Made by a program: the position numbers and the translations under genes. Under the pieces are notes generated by a model. The model did no database searches. It was given only the letters and a program-made list of their open reading frames with translations, and was not told where the DNA came from. Positions 16,797-27,700 of a stretch of DNA of 64,000 nucleotides are shown here, piece by piece. The DNA is from Microbacterium sp. ABRD28. Its GTDB lineage: Bacteria > Actinomycetota > Actinomycetes > Actinomycetales > Microbacteriaceae. How positions within the stretch are numbered: position 1 is the stretch's first letter; the number at the start of each line of letters is the position of its first letter. The DNA lies in the NCBI RefSeq assembly GCF_003850245.1, contig NZ_CP031015.1, forward strand, positions 186,001 to 250,000. The letters are read 5' to 3'.

Positions 16797-19312
16797 GTCG
16801 TTGCGCGCGCAGGGAGGAGTCCCCGGCGCTTCCCCCTCTCGACGGTGCGCGGGCTGTCGCCCCCAGGCGACAGATGTCGGATGAACGATCTCAACGATAC
16901 GGTCGCGGCAAGTCCGCGCCAGAAGCCACGCTCACGGCGCAGCCGCCGCCGCTCCCCGTCGACGCCCCGCCAGAACTCGCGGACGTCGGCGTCGGAGAGG
17001 TCGGATCGCGAGAAGACCGCGCGATCGGCGGTGACCGCGAGCGCCCGTCCCGTCGGCGAATCGAGGCCGGCGGCGAACTCCGTTCGGGTCAGTGACGCGG
17101 GGGCGTCCCGGCCGGCATCGACCGCCGCGTCGACGTACTCGTCCCACCCGGAGGCCACGCGCGTGAGCGCGTCTCCGCGACGACGCCGGCCCCGCCGCCG
17201 CAGCGACTTGGCGAGGATGATCGCCAGGAACGGCCCGAGGACGAGCACCAGGATGAGGAGCACGAGGCCGGTGATCCGCAGGATCGGCCAGAGCCATGCG
17301 AGGTCCAGACCCGCCTGATCCTCGTCGGTGTCGTCGCGCGCCGAGTCCTCCTGGGTCGGGTCGGGCGGCACGACCTCCTCGACCGGGTCGGGGAGCACCT
17401 CCGTGACGTTCTCGGGGTCCCGCTGCTCGGTGACCTCGAGGCTCGGTGACTGCGCGTACTGCGGGGTGACGTCGATGGGCACCCAGCGTCCGTCGCTTCC
17501 CTGCACCTCTGTCCAGGCCGAGATGTCCTGCGCGCGGCACGCGCCGGACTCGCACACCGACACACCCGTGTCGGCCGATGCCAGTCGCGCGCCGACGACG
17601 ACCCGCGAGGGGAAACCGACCTCTCGCGCGATGAGGGCGACGGCGACCGCGAACTGCTCGTCGTCACCGATCGCGGCGACGTAGTTGCCGGTCTCTGCGG
17701 CGCGCGGGTCGCTCTCTCGTTCGAGGAGGGTGTCGAACATGTCGTCGATGCGGGCGAGCGAGTGCCCGGCGGTGCTCGGCTGGAACCGGTAGTCGGGCAG
17801 GTCGCTCATCCACAGCGGGGGCTGCTCGCCGATCTCGAGCGCGTGGCTGAGGTAGCCGCGCTCGCGCAGCAGCGACACGAGACCCTCGAGGGCCGCGCCG
17901 CCCTCTCCGGCGGCATGCCGCTCGACCCATCGCGAGAGGTTCTCGGGTGCGGCCGGGGCGCCGTCATTCGGGGCGCCCGGCGCGGTGAGGCTCGACAGGG
18001 CGGGGAGCGCGGGCTCGACCCCCGCCACGGTGTACCGGTCGCCCGGGGCGAGCCCGCCGTCGGCGGTCTGCACGGCCGCGGCGAGCTCGGCGTTGTAGTA
18101 GAACCGGTCGGTGAGGGCGTCGGCCCGATCGCCGTCGAAGCGCACCGAGGCGACCCGGCCGAGCGTCGGCATCCAGATCCCCTCCCACTCGCCGATCTCG
18201 ATTCCGGCCGTCGCCGGAGTGCCGGCTCCGGGATCGAGCGCGGAGGGGAGCCGCACGAACCGGGATGCCGCATCGGCGCCGCTGCGGAAGACCTCGCCGT
18301 CGTAGGTGTCGAGGGTCGCCAGCCGCACGCGATCGGGCACCTGCTCTGCGTCGGTGGTGACGGTGAAGAGCACGTCGCCTGCCCGATCGTCGGCGAACAG
18401 GGCACGGTATTCGGCGAGGGGGCTGACCTCGCGCGAGAGGTCGAGGTCGGGTCCGGTCGTCGAGCGCAGCACGTCGCGCGACCCGCCCTGAACGAGGAGC
18501 GGCACGACCCCGGCGCCGACCACGAGGGCGATGACGATCATGCCCGCGCCGAGCAGGGTGCGGCGCCGCTCGCTCCGCGAGGGGCGGCGGGTGATGCGGA
18601 CTCCGCTGGAGAGCGCCGCGCGCTGCAGGGCGCGGGTGCGTTCGTCATGGCTCCGCCACGCCATCCACAGGATGCCGGTGAGCACCGCCAGGGCCCCGAC
18701 CGCCGTCTCGACGGGCGCGGTCAGGGTGAACGGCCCGATCGCGAGCGGAGGGCTCACGACCGCCTGCCCGAAGAGCAGGCCGAAGCCGGTCATCGCCAGA
18801 CCCACGGGCACCGCGGCGTAGGCGAGGCGGTCTTCGCGCCACGACAGCCGGAGCGCGGCCGCCGTGCCGACGAGGAAGACCACGAGGGCGGGGACGAGGA
18901 GGTTGCGGTACGACCCGACCGGCAGCTCGACGGTGACGAGGTCCTTCCAGCCGACGACGGCGCCCGCACCGAGCTCGGCGAGCCCCCTGAGGAACTCCCC
19001 CGGGCCGGTCAGGCGGGCGGGGACGGCGACGGGGACGCCCACGACGACGAAGACGCCCGCCAGGAGGGCGGCCACGAGCCATCCGCTCCATCGCCGCAGG
19101 TGCGCGAGGACCGCGATCGCGGCGGCGAGCGAGGCGGCGACCGCGACGAGGAGGATGAACGAGGTCGACCGGTAGACCGGCCATGCCGCCACGGCGGCGA
19201 TGAGCACCATGAGCAGGGTGAACACACCCCCCGCGATCAGGCGCGGGATGTCGCCCTGCCGCTCCGTGCGGTTGTCCGAGACGCGCTCGGGTGCCTCGGC
19301 GACCCGGCTCAC
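16793..19312 (-). CDS. Transglutaminase-like membrane protein (TgpA/DUF3488 type), catalytic residues lost
   Basis: An 839-residue protein with about eight N-terminal membrane helices (TgpA_N/DUF3488), a large extracytoplasmic region, a transglutaminase-like core at about 530-625, another membrane helix near 680 and a cytoplasmic C-terminal domain (DUF4129-like position). The core keeps the fold pattern EQFAVAVALIAREVGFPSRV. The residue that should be the catalytic Cys (family G-Y-C-E-Q-F) is Asp551 (GDDEQF), and the usual His of HAWVEV is Ser598 (SAWTEV). The third residue, Asp614 in WVPIDVTP, is kept. It is therefore probably a non-catalytic fold or a scaffold. It overlaps DUF58 and FHA genes by ATGA junctions. 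Confidence 0.87.
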   Translation of the reverse strand: MSRVAEAPERVSDNRTERQGDIPRLIAGGVFTLLMVLIAAVAAWPVYRSTSFILLVAVAASLAAAIAVLAHLRRWSGWLVAALLAGVFVVVGVPVAVPARLTGPGEFLRGLAELGAGAVVGWKDLVTVELPVGSYRNLLVPALVVFLVGTAAALRLSWREDRLAYAAVPVGLAMTGFGLLFGQAVVSPPLAIGPFTLTAPVETAVGALAVLTGILWMAWRSHDERTRALQRAALSSGVRITRRPSRSERRRTLLGAGMIVIALVVGAGVVPLLVQGGSRDVLRSTTGPDLDLSREVSPLAEYRALFADDRAGDVLFTVTTDAEQVPDRVRLATLDTYDGEVFRSGADAASRFVRLPSALDPGAGTPATAGIEIGEWEGIWMPTLGRVASVRFDGDRADALTDRFYYNAELAAAVQTADGGLAPGDRYTVAGVEPALPALSSLTAPGAPNDGAPAAPENLSRWVERHAAGEGGAALEGLVSLLRERGYLSHALEIGEQPPLWMSDLPDYRFQPSTAGHSLARIDDMFDTLLERESDPRAAETGNYVAAIGDDEQFAVAVALIAREVGFPSRVVVGARLASADTGVSVCESGACRAQDISAWTEVQGSDGRWVPIDVTPQYAQSPSLEVTEQRDPENVTEVLPDPVEEVVPPDPTQEDSARDDTDEDQAGLDLAWLWPILRITGLVLLILVLVLGPFLAIILAKSLRRRGRRRRGDALTRVASGWDEYVDAAVDAGRDAPASLTRTEFAAGLDSPTGRALAVTADRAVFSRSDLSDADVREFWRGVDGERRRLRRERGFWRGLAATVSLRSFIRHLSPGGDSPRTVERGKRRGLLPARATT

Positions 19313-20718
19313 GAGGCCGCTCCCCGCACCAGGAGGCCCGAGAGATCGTCGAGCGTGCCGACGGTGAGCACGCTCAGCCCCGTGAGCACCCGCATGCGCG
19401 GGTGGGCCCGCTCGTCGCAGATGACCGCGGCCACGGCGGTGTCGGCGGGGAAGGTGAGCGCGGCCTGCTGCAGGCGTGGCAGGGTCACGGTCGACCCGAC
19501 GACGAGGAAGGCCACCGACAGCCGCTCATTGGCCTCGGCCGTCAGCCGGCAGACGTCGACGATCGGCATGGTGCTCTCGAGCCGTTCGACCCCGCTGAAG
19601 CCGTCGAGCATCGCGCGCGGCGAGATGGTCGGCAGGTGACGGATGGCGCGGAGCCGCCCCCGCACGACGCGGGGGATCTCCGACCCCACCACGATGTCGA
19701 GGTCACGGGCGTCGCGGACGGCACGGAGGCCGAGCGAGGCGGCGGTGCTGACGGCGAGCTCGAACTCGTCGTCGTCGAGGTACTCGTTCTCGGCGACGCC
19801 GAGCACCACCGCCATGCGCGAGCGCCGCGTCTCTTCGTACTGGCGCACCATCAGGCGGCCGGTCTTGGCGGTGGACTTCCAGTGGATGTGCCGGCGGGAA
19901 TCACCCGCGGTGTACTCGCGGATGGCGTGGAACGACATGTCCGCGTCGACGAGCCGCCGGGTGGGGCTCCCCTCGAGGTCGCGGACGAGACCGGCGCTCG
20001 TGGAGGGCAGGGCGACGGTGCGCGGGTGGACGAACACCTCGTGCACGTCGTCGAAGCTGTGCTCACGGCGGAGGAGCCCGAGCGGGTCGGATCGCACCGT
20101 CGTCGCGGGCCCGACCGGTACGATGCCGCGCCGGAGCGAGGGGATGTCCAGCGGCTGGGCAACGGTGTGGCCGGGGCGGAGGAGCGGCACGCCGAACTCG
20201 ATCAGCCCCCGGCCGACCGGGATATCCAGCCGCCCGGGGAGGGCGATCCGCCGGCTGTCGTTGCGGACGGTGATCTCACCGGAGATCCCCTGACCGGCGA
20301 CGACCCGCTCGTGCGTGAGGGCGAGGTCGACGTCGTAGGCGCGGGCGCCGAAGAGGAACGGGATGCTGAGGACGACCAGCACCAGCGAGATGCCGCCGGC
20401 GACCACCCACTCCGTCCAGCCGAACACGATCCCGATCACCAGGCCCACCGTGGCGGCCAGCGCGACGAGCGCGCCCGCGGGACGGATCGTCCGCGCTGCC
20501 CACGAGGCGGCGACCCGCGAGGCGTCGCCCACGGCCCGCCCGGCCGCGGTGACGGCGACCGCCGCGCGGACGAGGCGACCGGAGCGTCCCCCTGGCGCCA
20601 GCTGCGTGGTGCTCTGCAGCCCCGTCCCCTGCACGGTGCTGTGCAGGGTGTGCCCGCCCGCGCCCGTCCGCCCCCCGGTGCGGGAGGTGCGGGTCACGCG
20701 GGATTCGGTGGCGCTCAT
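19309..20718 (-). CDS. DUF58 domain membrane protein
   Basis: A 469-residue protein. A basic cytoplasmic N-terminus of about 65 residues is followed by two close membrane helices (about 78-125). A DUF58 domain follows with the hallmark FHAIREYTAGDSRRHIHWKS and a vWA-like continuation (MAVVLGVAENEY). DUF58 proteins are regularly paired with MoxR AAA+ ATPases and are thought to act in envelope protein maturation. It lies 16 nt after moxR and overlaps the transglutaminase-like gene by 4 nt. Confidence 0.92.
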   Translation of the reverse strand: MSATESRVTRTSRTGGRTGAGGHTLHSTVQGTGLQSTTQLAPGGRSGRLVRAAVAVTAAGRAVGDASRVAASWAARTIRPAGALVALAATVGLVIGIVFGWTEWVVAGGISLVLVVLSIPFLFGARAYDVDLALTHERVVAGQGISGEITVRNDSRRIALPGRLDIPVGRGLIEFGVPLLRPGHTVAQPLDIPSLRRGIVPVGPATTVRSDPLGLLRREHSFDDVHEVFVHPRTVALPSTSAGLVRDLEGSPTRRLVDADMSFHAIREYTAGDSRRHIHWKSTAKTGRLMVRQYEETRRSRMAVVLGVAENEYLDDDEFELAVSTAASLGLRAVRDARDLDIVVGSEIPRVVRGRLRAIRHLPTISPRAMLDGFSGVERLESTMPIVDVCRLTAEANERLSVAFLVVGSTVTLPRLQQAALTFPADTAVAAVICDERAHPRMRVLTGLSVLTVGTLDDLSGLLVRGAAS

Positions 20719-20734
20719 GGATCGGGTTCAGGCC

Positions 20735-21703
20735 TCAGACCGTGGCTTCGCGGCGGGTCGGGGGCGCGACATCCAGCAGCACCTGGCCGACGACGGCCTC
20801 GGGGGTCACGCCGTCGAACTCGGCCTCGGGCTGGAGGATGAGGCGGTGCGAGAGCACCGCGACGGCGAGCGCCTTGACGTCGTCGGGGGTGGCGTAGGTG
20901 CGGCCCTGCGAGGCGGCGCGGGTGCGGGTCGCGCGGGTGAGGGCGAGGGCGCCGCGGATGCTGACGCCGAGCCGCACCTCGTCCGCCGAGCGGGTGCCGT
21001 CGACCAGTCGCGCGATGTAGTCGAGGACGAGCGCGTCGACGTAGACGTTCGCGGCGAGATCGGCCATCCCCACGAGGGCCTGCGGGGTGATGACCGCCGG
21101 CAGGTCGGAGGTGGCGACTGCAGCGCCGTCGAGGATGCGCACGGTCGCGGCGTGGTCGGGGTAGCCGAGCGAGGTGCGCATGAGGAACCGGTCGAGCTGC
21201 GCCTCGGGAAGACGGTAGGTCCCCGCCTGCTCGACCGGGTTCTGCGTGGCGAGCACGAGGAAGGGCACACCCACCTGACGGCTCACGCCGTCGACGGTGA
21301 CCCGGCCCTCCTCCATGACCTCCAGGAGCGCCGCCTGCGTCTTCGGGCTCGCGCGGTTGATCTCGTCGGCGAGGACGATGTTGGCGAAGATCGGACCGGC
21401 GTGGAACTCGAACGTTCCGCTCTTCTGGTCGTAGACCGAGATGCCGGTGATGTCGCCGGGGAGCAGGTCGGGGGTGAACTGGATGCGGGTGTTGGTGCCC
21501 TGCACCGACTGCGCCATCGCCCGGGCCAGCGAGGTCTTGCCGGTGCCGGGGACGTCTTCGAGGAGCACGTGACCGTCGCTGAGCATCGCCGTCAGCACCA
21601 GCTCGACGACGTGGCGCTTGCCGAGCACCGCGCGTTCGACGTTGTCGGCGAGCTGGCTGAAGGTCTGCGCGAACCAGGTGGCCTGCTCCTGCGTGATGGT
21701 CAT
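20735..21703 (-). CDS. MoxR-family AAA+ ATPase
   Basis: A 322-residue cytoplasmic chaperone-like ATPase of the MoxR class. It has Walker A EDVPGTGKTSLAR, Walker B VLADEINRASPKTQAAL, sensor 1 VLATQNPVEQAGTYRLPEAQ and a C-terminal lid. It lies 34 nt after the giant surface-protein gene and 16 nt before DUF58. With the DUF58 and transglutaminase-like proteins it forms the conserved MoxR-DUF58-TgpA trio that probably assembles or activates a membrane complex. Confidence 0.95.
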   Translation of the reverse strand: MTITQEQATWFAQTFSQLADNVERAVLGKRHVVELVLTAMLSDGHVLLEDVPGTGKTSLARAMAQSVQGTNTRIQFTPDLLPGDITGISVYDQKSGTFEFHAGPIFANIVLADEINRASPKTQAALLEVMEEGRVTVDGVSRQVGVPFLVLATQNPVEQAGTYRLPEAQLDRFLMRTSLGYPDHAATVRILDGAAVATSDLPAVITPQALVGMADLAANVYVDALVLDYIARLVDGTRSADEVRLGVSIRGALALTRATRTRAASQGRTYATPDDVKALAVAVLSHRLILQPEAEFDGVTPEAVVGQVLLDVAPPTRREATV

Positions 21704-21737
21704 CGTGTCGTTCCTCGGTTGTCGGTGGAGCGTGAGA

Positions 21738-24700
21738 TCAGGGGGTGGGAGGGGCGCCGCCGTCGCCGGGCTGGCAGTCGGCCGGGAACCGTTCGGTGAC
21801 GTTCTGCAGGCCCCAGCCGCGAGCCGACCAGTCCACGGTCACGGTGATGCCCTCGACACGGTCGGCCCCGACCGGCACAGCGAACGAGTCGGCGGTGTGC
21901 GGCAGGACGTTGTTGTCGGCGTCGAAGTACCGCAGGTTCGCCGGGCTGAAGGTGATGGCCGCGCCGTTGCCGCCGGGCCCCGTCGACGAGTCGCCCACGA
22001 GCGTGAGGGTGCTCCCGCCGACGCACGAGGTCGCCCGCCACGTCGCGGTCATCTGCCATGGGGCGCTCCCCTCGCGCGGCGTCACGGTCGCCTCGGCCGA
22101 GCGGGTGCCCCAGAACTGGTGCTCGTACCACACCCGGACGCGGGGGTCCTGTCCGAAGACGCTCGAGGGCAGGCCGGAGAAGCGCACCTGATTGCGGTTG
22201 GGGATCTCCTCGTTCGAGGTCGGCTGGTCGCGGATGACCCAGTCCGCCCGGTTGCCCGAGACGTTCGGCCGACCGTCGACGACGAAGGTGTACCCGGTCG
22301 GTGCCGCCGCCGACTGCGCCGCGCGGACCGTCGCGGTCGCGGTCGCCGTGCCGTAGACCTCGCCCTGGTAGACCGATTCGACGCACATCTCGAACTCGTA
22401 CTCTTCGCCGTCCTCGAGGCCCGGGAAGGTCGCGGTCGCCCCGTTGTCGGCGGGGACGCAGCGGTCACCCTCCGGGACGATGCCGAAACGCAGGGTGGAA
22501 CCCGCACCGTTGGGTCCGGCGCTCGCACGTGCGGTGACCGTCGAGGTGCCCTCGCCGTCGGAGACGGAGTCGAGGTCCAGCGCGGGGTTCAGCGGTGCGC
22601 CCACGCCGTTGGCGTTCACCGTGACCGAAGCGCCGGCGTTCACGCCGCCACCGCCGAGGCCGGGCGGACGGTCGAAGCGCGAGTACGGCGTGACGGTCAC
22701 GGGCGTGGGGGCGTTGGATCCCACACGGTACGAGCGGACGTCGACCGTGGTGTCACGACTGCCGACGTTCACCACCGAGCGGTCGCCGGTGGGACTGGTG
22801 ATCTCCAGCGACCCGGTGCGGGAGGGATCGATCCCCTCGATCCGTAGCGAGACGTACCCGCCCTCGCCGCGCGTTTCGAGCGGGGCCCACTGCACTCTGC
22901 CCGGCGCGGGCGGCGCGTCGTAGGCCCACGCCTCGGTGCGCACCGGACCGCGCGACTCGCCGACGGCGTTGACCGCGACCGCCTCGTAGGTACGTCGCTC
23001 GCCGTTGGGCGCCGAGATGGGCGGGCACGATCCGGCAGGACCGCATTCGGCGACCACCTGGCCGTTGAAGCGGATGCGGAAGCCGCTCAGCCCCGGGTAG
23101 GCCAGCCGGGCGTCGCCCGGGTCGACGCGGAGCGTGACGGTCTCGTTGCCGAACGCCGTCTGCACGAGCGCGGCCGGCGGCCGCGGGAATCCCTGGAGAT
23201 CCAGCAGAAGGCGGCCGTCGCGCTCGCCCGCAGTGCGCCGGCCCTGCGCATCGACGACGGAGAACGTCGCCGAACAGGTCGCTCCCGGAGCATCCGGCGC
23301 CCACGACGCCACGACCGTGCGCGGCGACGACACCTGGAAGCTCACGCCCGCGCACGCGCCCGTCGGGCGGACGTCGACGACCTCGAGGGGCGTGCGCGGC
23401 AGCGGATTGATCTCTCCCGCACCGCCGATGACCGTGATGGTGCACGACGACCCGCTCGCCTGCGAGCACTGCTGGGTCACCGACCCGCCCTGCGGGAGGG
23501 TCGACGGCGCCTGGCCGACCCGCAGGATGAGCCGCGACGGCGCGGTGTTGGGGTGGCTCGACGCCGAGACCCCGACGACCTCCTCGCGTCCGGGCACCGC
23601 GGTGTCGGTGCCCGTCACGGTGACGATCGAGCCCTCGAGCGACACCTCGAACGCGCCGCCCGGGTACGACAGGGCGTACGCGATGCCGTCCCAGTCCTCG
23701 CGGAGCTGCCACGTGGTCATGTTCCGCAGATCGAAGGTGGCGGTCTCGCCCGGTCCGACGGTGAGGGCGCCGGGTCGCAGCTCGGGCTGCGGGTCCTGCG
23801 CCTCGACGAGGATCGGCACGGCGAGATAGCTGAAGTCCTCGGTCCCGGCCACCCGCACCGGCACCTGGCAGGCGTCGGTCCACGGCGCCCCCGCCCCGGC
23901 GTCGTACCGGATCTGCCCATCGCCGACGGCGGTGCAGACCGCCTCGCCACGCGCGCCGGAGGCCCGCACGTCGTCGCCGACCTCGAGCTCGGCGGTCCGC
24001 GGGATCGCGACGAGGTCGTCCATATCGAAAGTCACCGAGTCGAGCTCGGGCACCTCCACGGGGCGTGCGGACGACCGCAGCGCCAGCGACAGGTCGGCGT
24101 CGCCGGGAACGCGGAGGAAGCCGTAGCTGGTCACCTCACCGGAGGCCCCTTCACCGCTGACCGAGAACGGGATGACGCGGGTGGTGTCGGGGAGCGGACC
24201 CGAGATCTCCGCTCCGCGAACGGTGACATCGTCCGGTTCGCCCCAGAGATCCAGCTCGAGGTCGTTGATGTCGCCGCCCGACCAGGAGACGTTCCCCGAG
24301 AGCACGTCGACGCCGTCGACGAAGTCCTCGCGGGTCTCGGCGGTGAGCACAGTGTCCTCCACGATCGGGAAGTCCGGCACGCTCTCGCGCACGACCGTGA
24401 CGACGATGAGCCCGCGACCGGTGTTGCCCGAGCTCGACGAGACGTCGTAGAGGAACGACATCGTGCCGGGCTCGGTTCCCGCCGCGATCACGACCTGGCT
24501 GTCGCCGACGGATCGGATCCGCTCCTCGAGCCGGGCGAACTCGGGGTTCTCCGAGCCGTCCTCGAGGGTCTCGGGCACGTCGGGCCGCACGTCGTCGACC
24601 GTCAGCTCTCCCATCGTGGGATCGCTGTCGTTGGAGAGCGGGTTGACGCGGATGGTGCTCTCGGCGCCCGCCTGCACCTGCACGTAATCGGTGAAGGTCA

Positions 24701-27700
24701 CCGGGCTCGGGTTGGCGTCGCTGTCGAGCACGCCCACGCGCGCGATGCCCTCGCCGCGCTGACCGAACTCGTCGACAACGCGGTAGGGGAAGGTCACCTG
24801 GCCGCTGAAGCCCGACACGCTGGTGTAGACGATGGCGTCGCCGTCGGCCGAGATGGTGGCGACCCCCGACTCCGGCTGGGCGATGATGCGGTCGAGCGCC
24901 ACCGCATCGCCGTCGGGGTCGACGCCGTAGCCGTCGAACTCGATCCGCGTCGACTGGCCGCTGAGGACGCGACCCTCCAGGGTGTCAGGAGCGGGAGCGC
25001 GATTCTCGTCATCGGGCAGCACCTGCACGATCACGCGCGCCTGATCCGACAGCGACGGCGCACCCGTGGTGTACACGTCGTAGTCGACGGCGTATTCGCC
25101 GGGCTCGTCGGGGGCGAGGTAGCGCAGCACGTCACCTGACCCGAAGGCCAGGGCCGCTGCGGAGGACGACGTCACCGTCGCGGGGTTGAGCGTGGGGCGT
25201 CCGCCGGCAGGGGCGACGTCGTTCTCGAGCACGGGGATGTCGATCTGCGTGCCGGCACGCACGACGACGGTGTCGTCCACCGCGATGGGAGCGAGCTCGG
25301 GTGCGGGAGGCAGCAGGTAGACGGTGGCCTGCCCCTCCACCGAGGAGCCCTGGTTCTCGGTGCCGTCGGTGACGGTGTAGGTGATCGTGCCGAGCCGCCC
25401 CGGCGAGCCGTCGGCGGTCGAACCCGACACGCGCAGGTAGTTCTGCGACAGCGTGTCGAACGACAGCGACGCTCCGGCGTCGGGCTGCGCCTGCACGTCG
25501 CTGAGGAGCAGGACGCGCCTCGTGGGGTTCGACACCGCGGCCAGGATGTCGAGCGTGGCATCCTGCTGCGGGCGGACGAAGGCGACCACCGGCGCCGTGG
25601 CCAGTTCGGTCGGGGCATCCGCTGCCAGCGCTGTGACGCGCACCGTGCCGTTCTCCTGTGTCGTGCCGTCGGTGACCGTCACATCGACGCGGTAGGTTCC
25701 GGGCTCTTCGGCGCGGAAGTCGAACGAGGTCGAGCCGCCGACGATCGTCGCGCTCGCGCGGGCGTCATCGAGCACGCGGACCGCATCCAGACGGACGGTT
25801 CCGGCGGTGCCGGTGACGTGGGGACCGACGTCGACGGTGGTGGTCGCCCCGATGATGTCGACGACGGCGAAGGACTGCATCGACAGCGTCGGCTGCGGCG
25901 ACACCCGGATGACCAGCGACTTCGTCGCCACCGCGCCCCGGGTGTCGGCCACCGACACGACGATCTCGATGAGCTGCTCGGCGCCGCTGCCGTCGTCTGC
26001 ATGCTGGTAGACGATGTCTCCCGCAGGGGTCGCGGCGACCTTGCCGACCCCCGAGGCGTTCTCGGCTGACAGCAGCAGCATCGGATCACCGTCGGGGTCG
26101 ACCCAGCCCGTCATGACCGGCACGGTCACCGTGCCGCCCCGCGCGACCTCGGGGCTCGGCCACTCGGCGAGACACCGCTCGACGCCGCACCATACGGGAG
26201 CGCCGTTCTGCTCGTCACCGGCCACCAGCAGCGAGACCGTCGTCGGGCTCGAGGCGAGGCCGCCGGGGGCGGTGCCATCGGTCACGGCGTAGGAGAAACT
26301 CGCGGCCCCGCTCGCCCCGGGAGCGACGCGGACCGCGAGGCGCTGGCCGTCGTCGGTGATCGACACCGTCCCGAAGCCGGGGTCGAGCCCGGTCACCGAG
26401 GCCGGGTCGACGCTGAGGACGTCCTCGTTCGGATCGTGATCGTTCAGCAGCACGGGAAGGCTCACGAGCGCTCCGGGGCGCACTCCGAACGCGTCGGGCT
26501 CGGCGATCGGCGCCTTGGGGTCGATCACGACGCTCAGCTGCTCTTCGCTCGGCTGCGCATCGGAGACGACCTCGTCCTCGAGGCTCCACTGCTGGCTGGA
26601 GGGGACCAGACGCCCCTCGGGAACGGTCCAGACCCAGCCCGTCCGCGTCTCGTTGAGGATGACGGTGTCGCCGTTGGACGTGAAGACCGGGCGCCGCTGA
26701 TCGGAGAGCTCCTGCCCCGCGTAGTCGAGCGGGCTGAGGGTGCCGCGCTCGGAGGTCCACAGCTGGCCGCCGAGGTCCCCCTCCGCCAGCCACGCGGCGT
26801 GGACCACGCCGTCTTGCACGAGAGGCTGGGCCGGGGTGCCGAGGAGCGTGGTGTCGCCCACCACCGGTTCGGGATCGCCGCCGTCGACGGGGATGCGCGC
26901 GAGCCCGGTGTCGGAGGCGAGGTACACCGCCTCCCCGTCGGGGTCGGGGGAACCGGCGACCACGGCTCCGGTGACCGGCGCGGGGCGCGCGGCATCCGTC
27001 CCCTCCACCAGGTACGACCCGTCCTCGCGATCCACCAGCACCCACGTGTCGCCGGCGCCGGTGATGGCGGGATCGGCGAGATCGTCGATCGACACGGCGT
27101 CGCGGGAACGCACGGTGGACGCGCCGATGTCGTAGGTCAGGACCGAGCCGTCGCCCTCGGAGAAGCTCAGGAGGATGCCGCGGTCATCGAGCGCGACGGC
27201 GTCGGCGGCGTACGACGGGGCGTCCTCGTCGTCGGACGGGAACGGCTCGAGCCGTGTGGCGGAGCCGCCCCCGTCGAGCGTGCCGGTGTACAGAACGCCC
27301 GACTCGGTCCGATAGACCACGAAGTCGCCCGCGGTGACGACCTCGACGGTGCCGTCCGGGGTGCTCGGCGACTCGCGAAGGGCCTCGTCGTCGAGGTCGA
27401 CGGGGAGCGCCTCGTCGACGCGGGTCACCCGGCTGTTGCTTCCGGTGAAGAGGAACGTGCCCGAACGGGACTGGGCGACCTGGCTGGGGTCGGAGACGGT
27501 GCGGACGGTGTCGAGCTCGAGGATCGAGGTGTTCACCCGCGCATAGCGCGTGCCCTCGCCGGTCTGCAGCGCCCACACCGACGTGTCTACCGGCGGGGTC
27601 TCCTGCGCGTCGAGCCCCGGCCAGACGATGCTGGCCACCACGACCGTGGCCACCGCGACGCCGCCCGCCACGAGGGCGAGGAGAGGGCCGCGGCGGGGGA

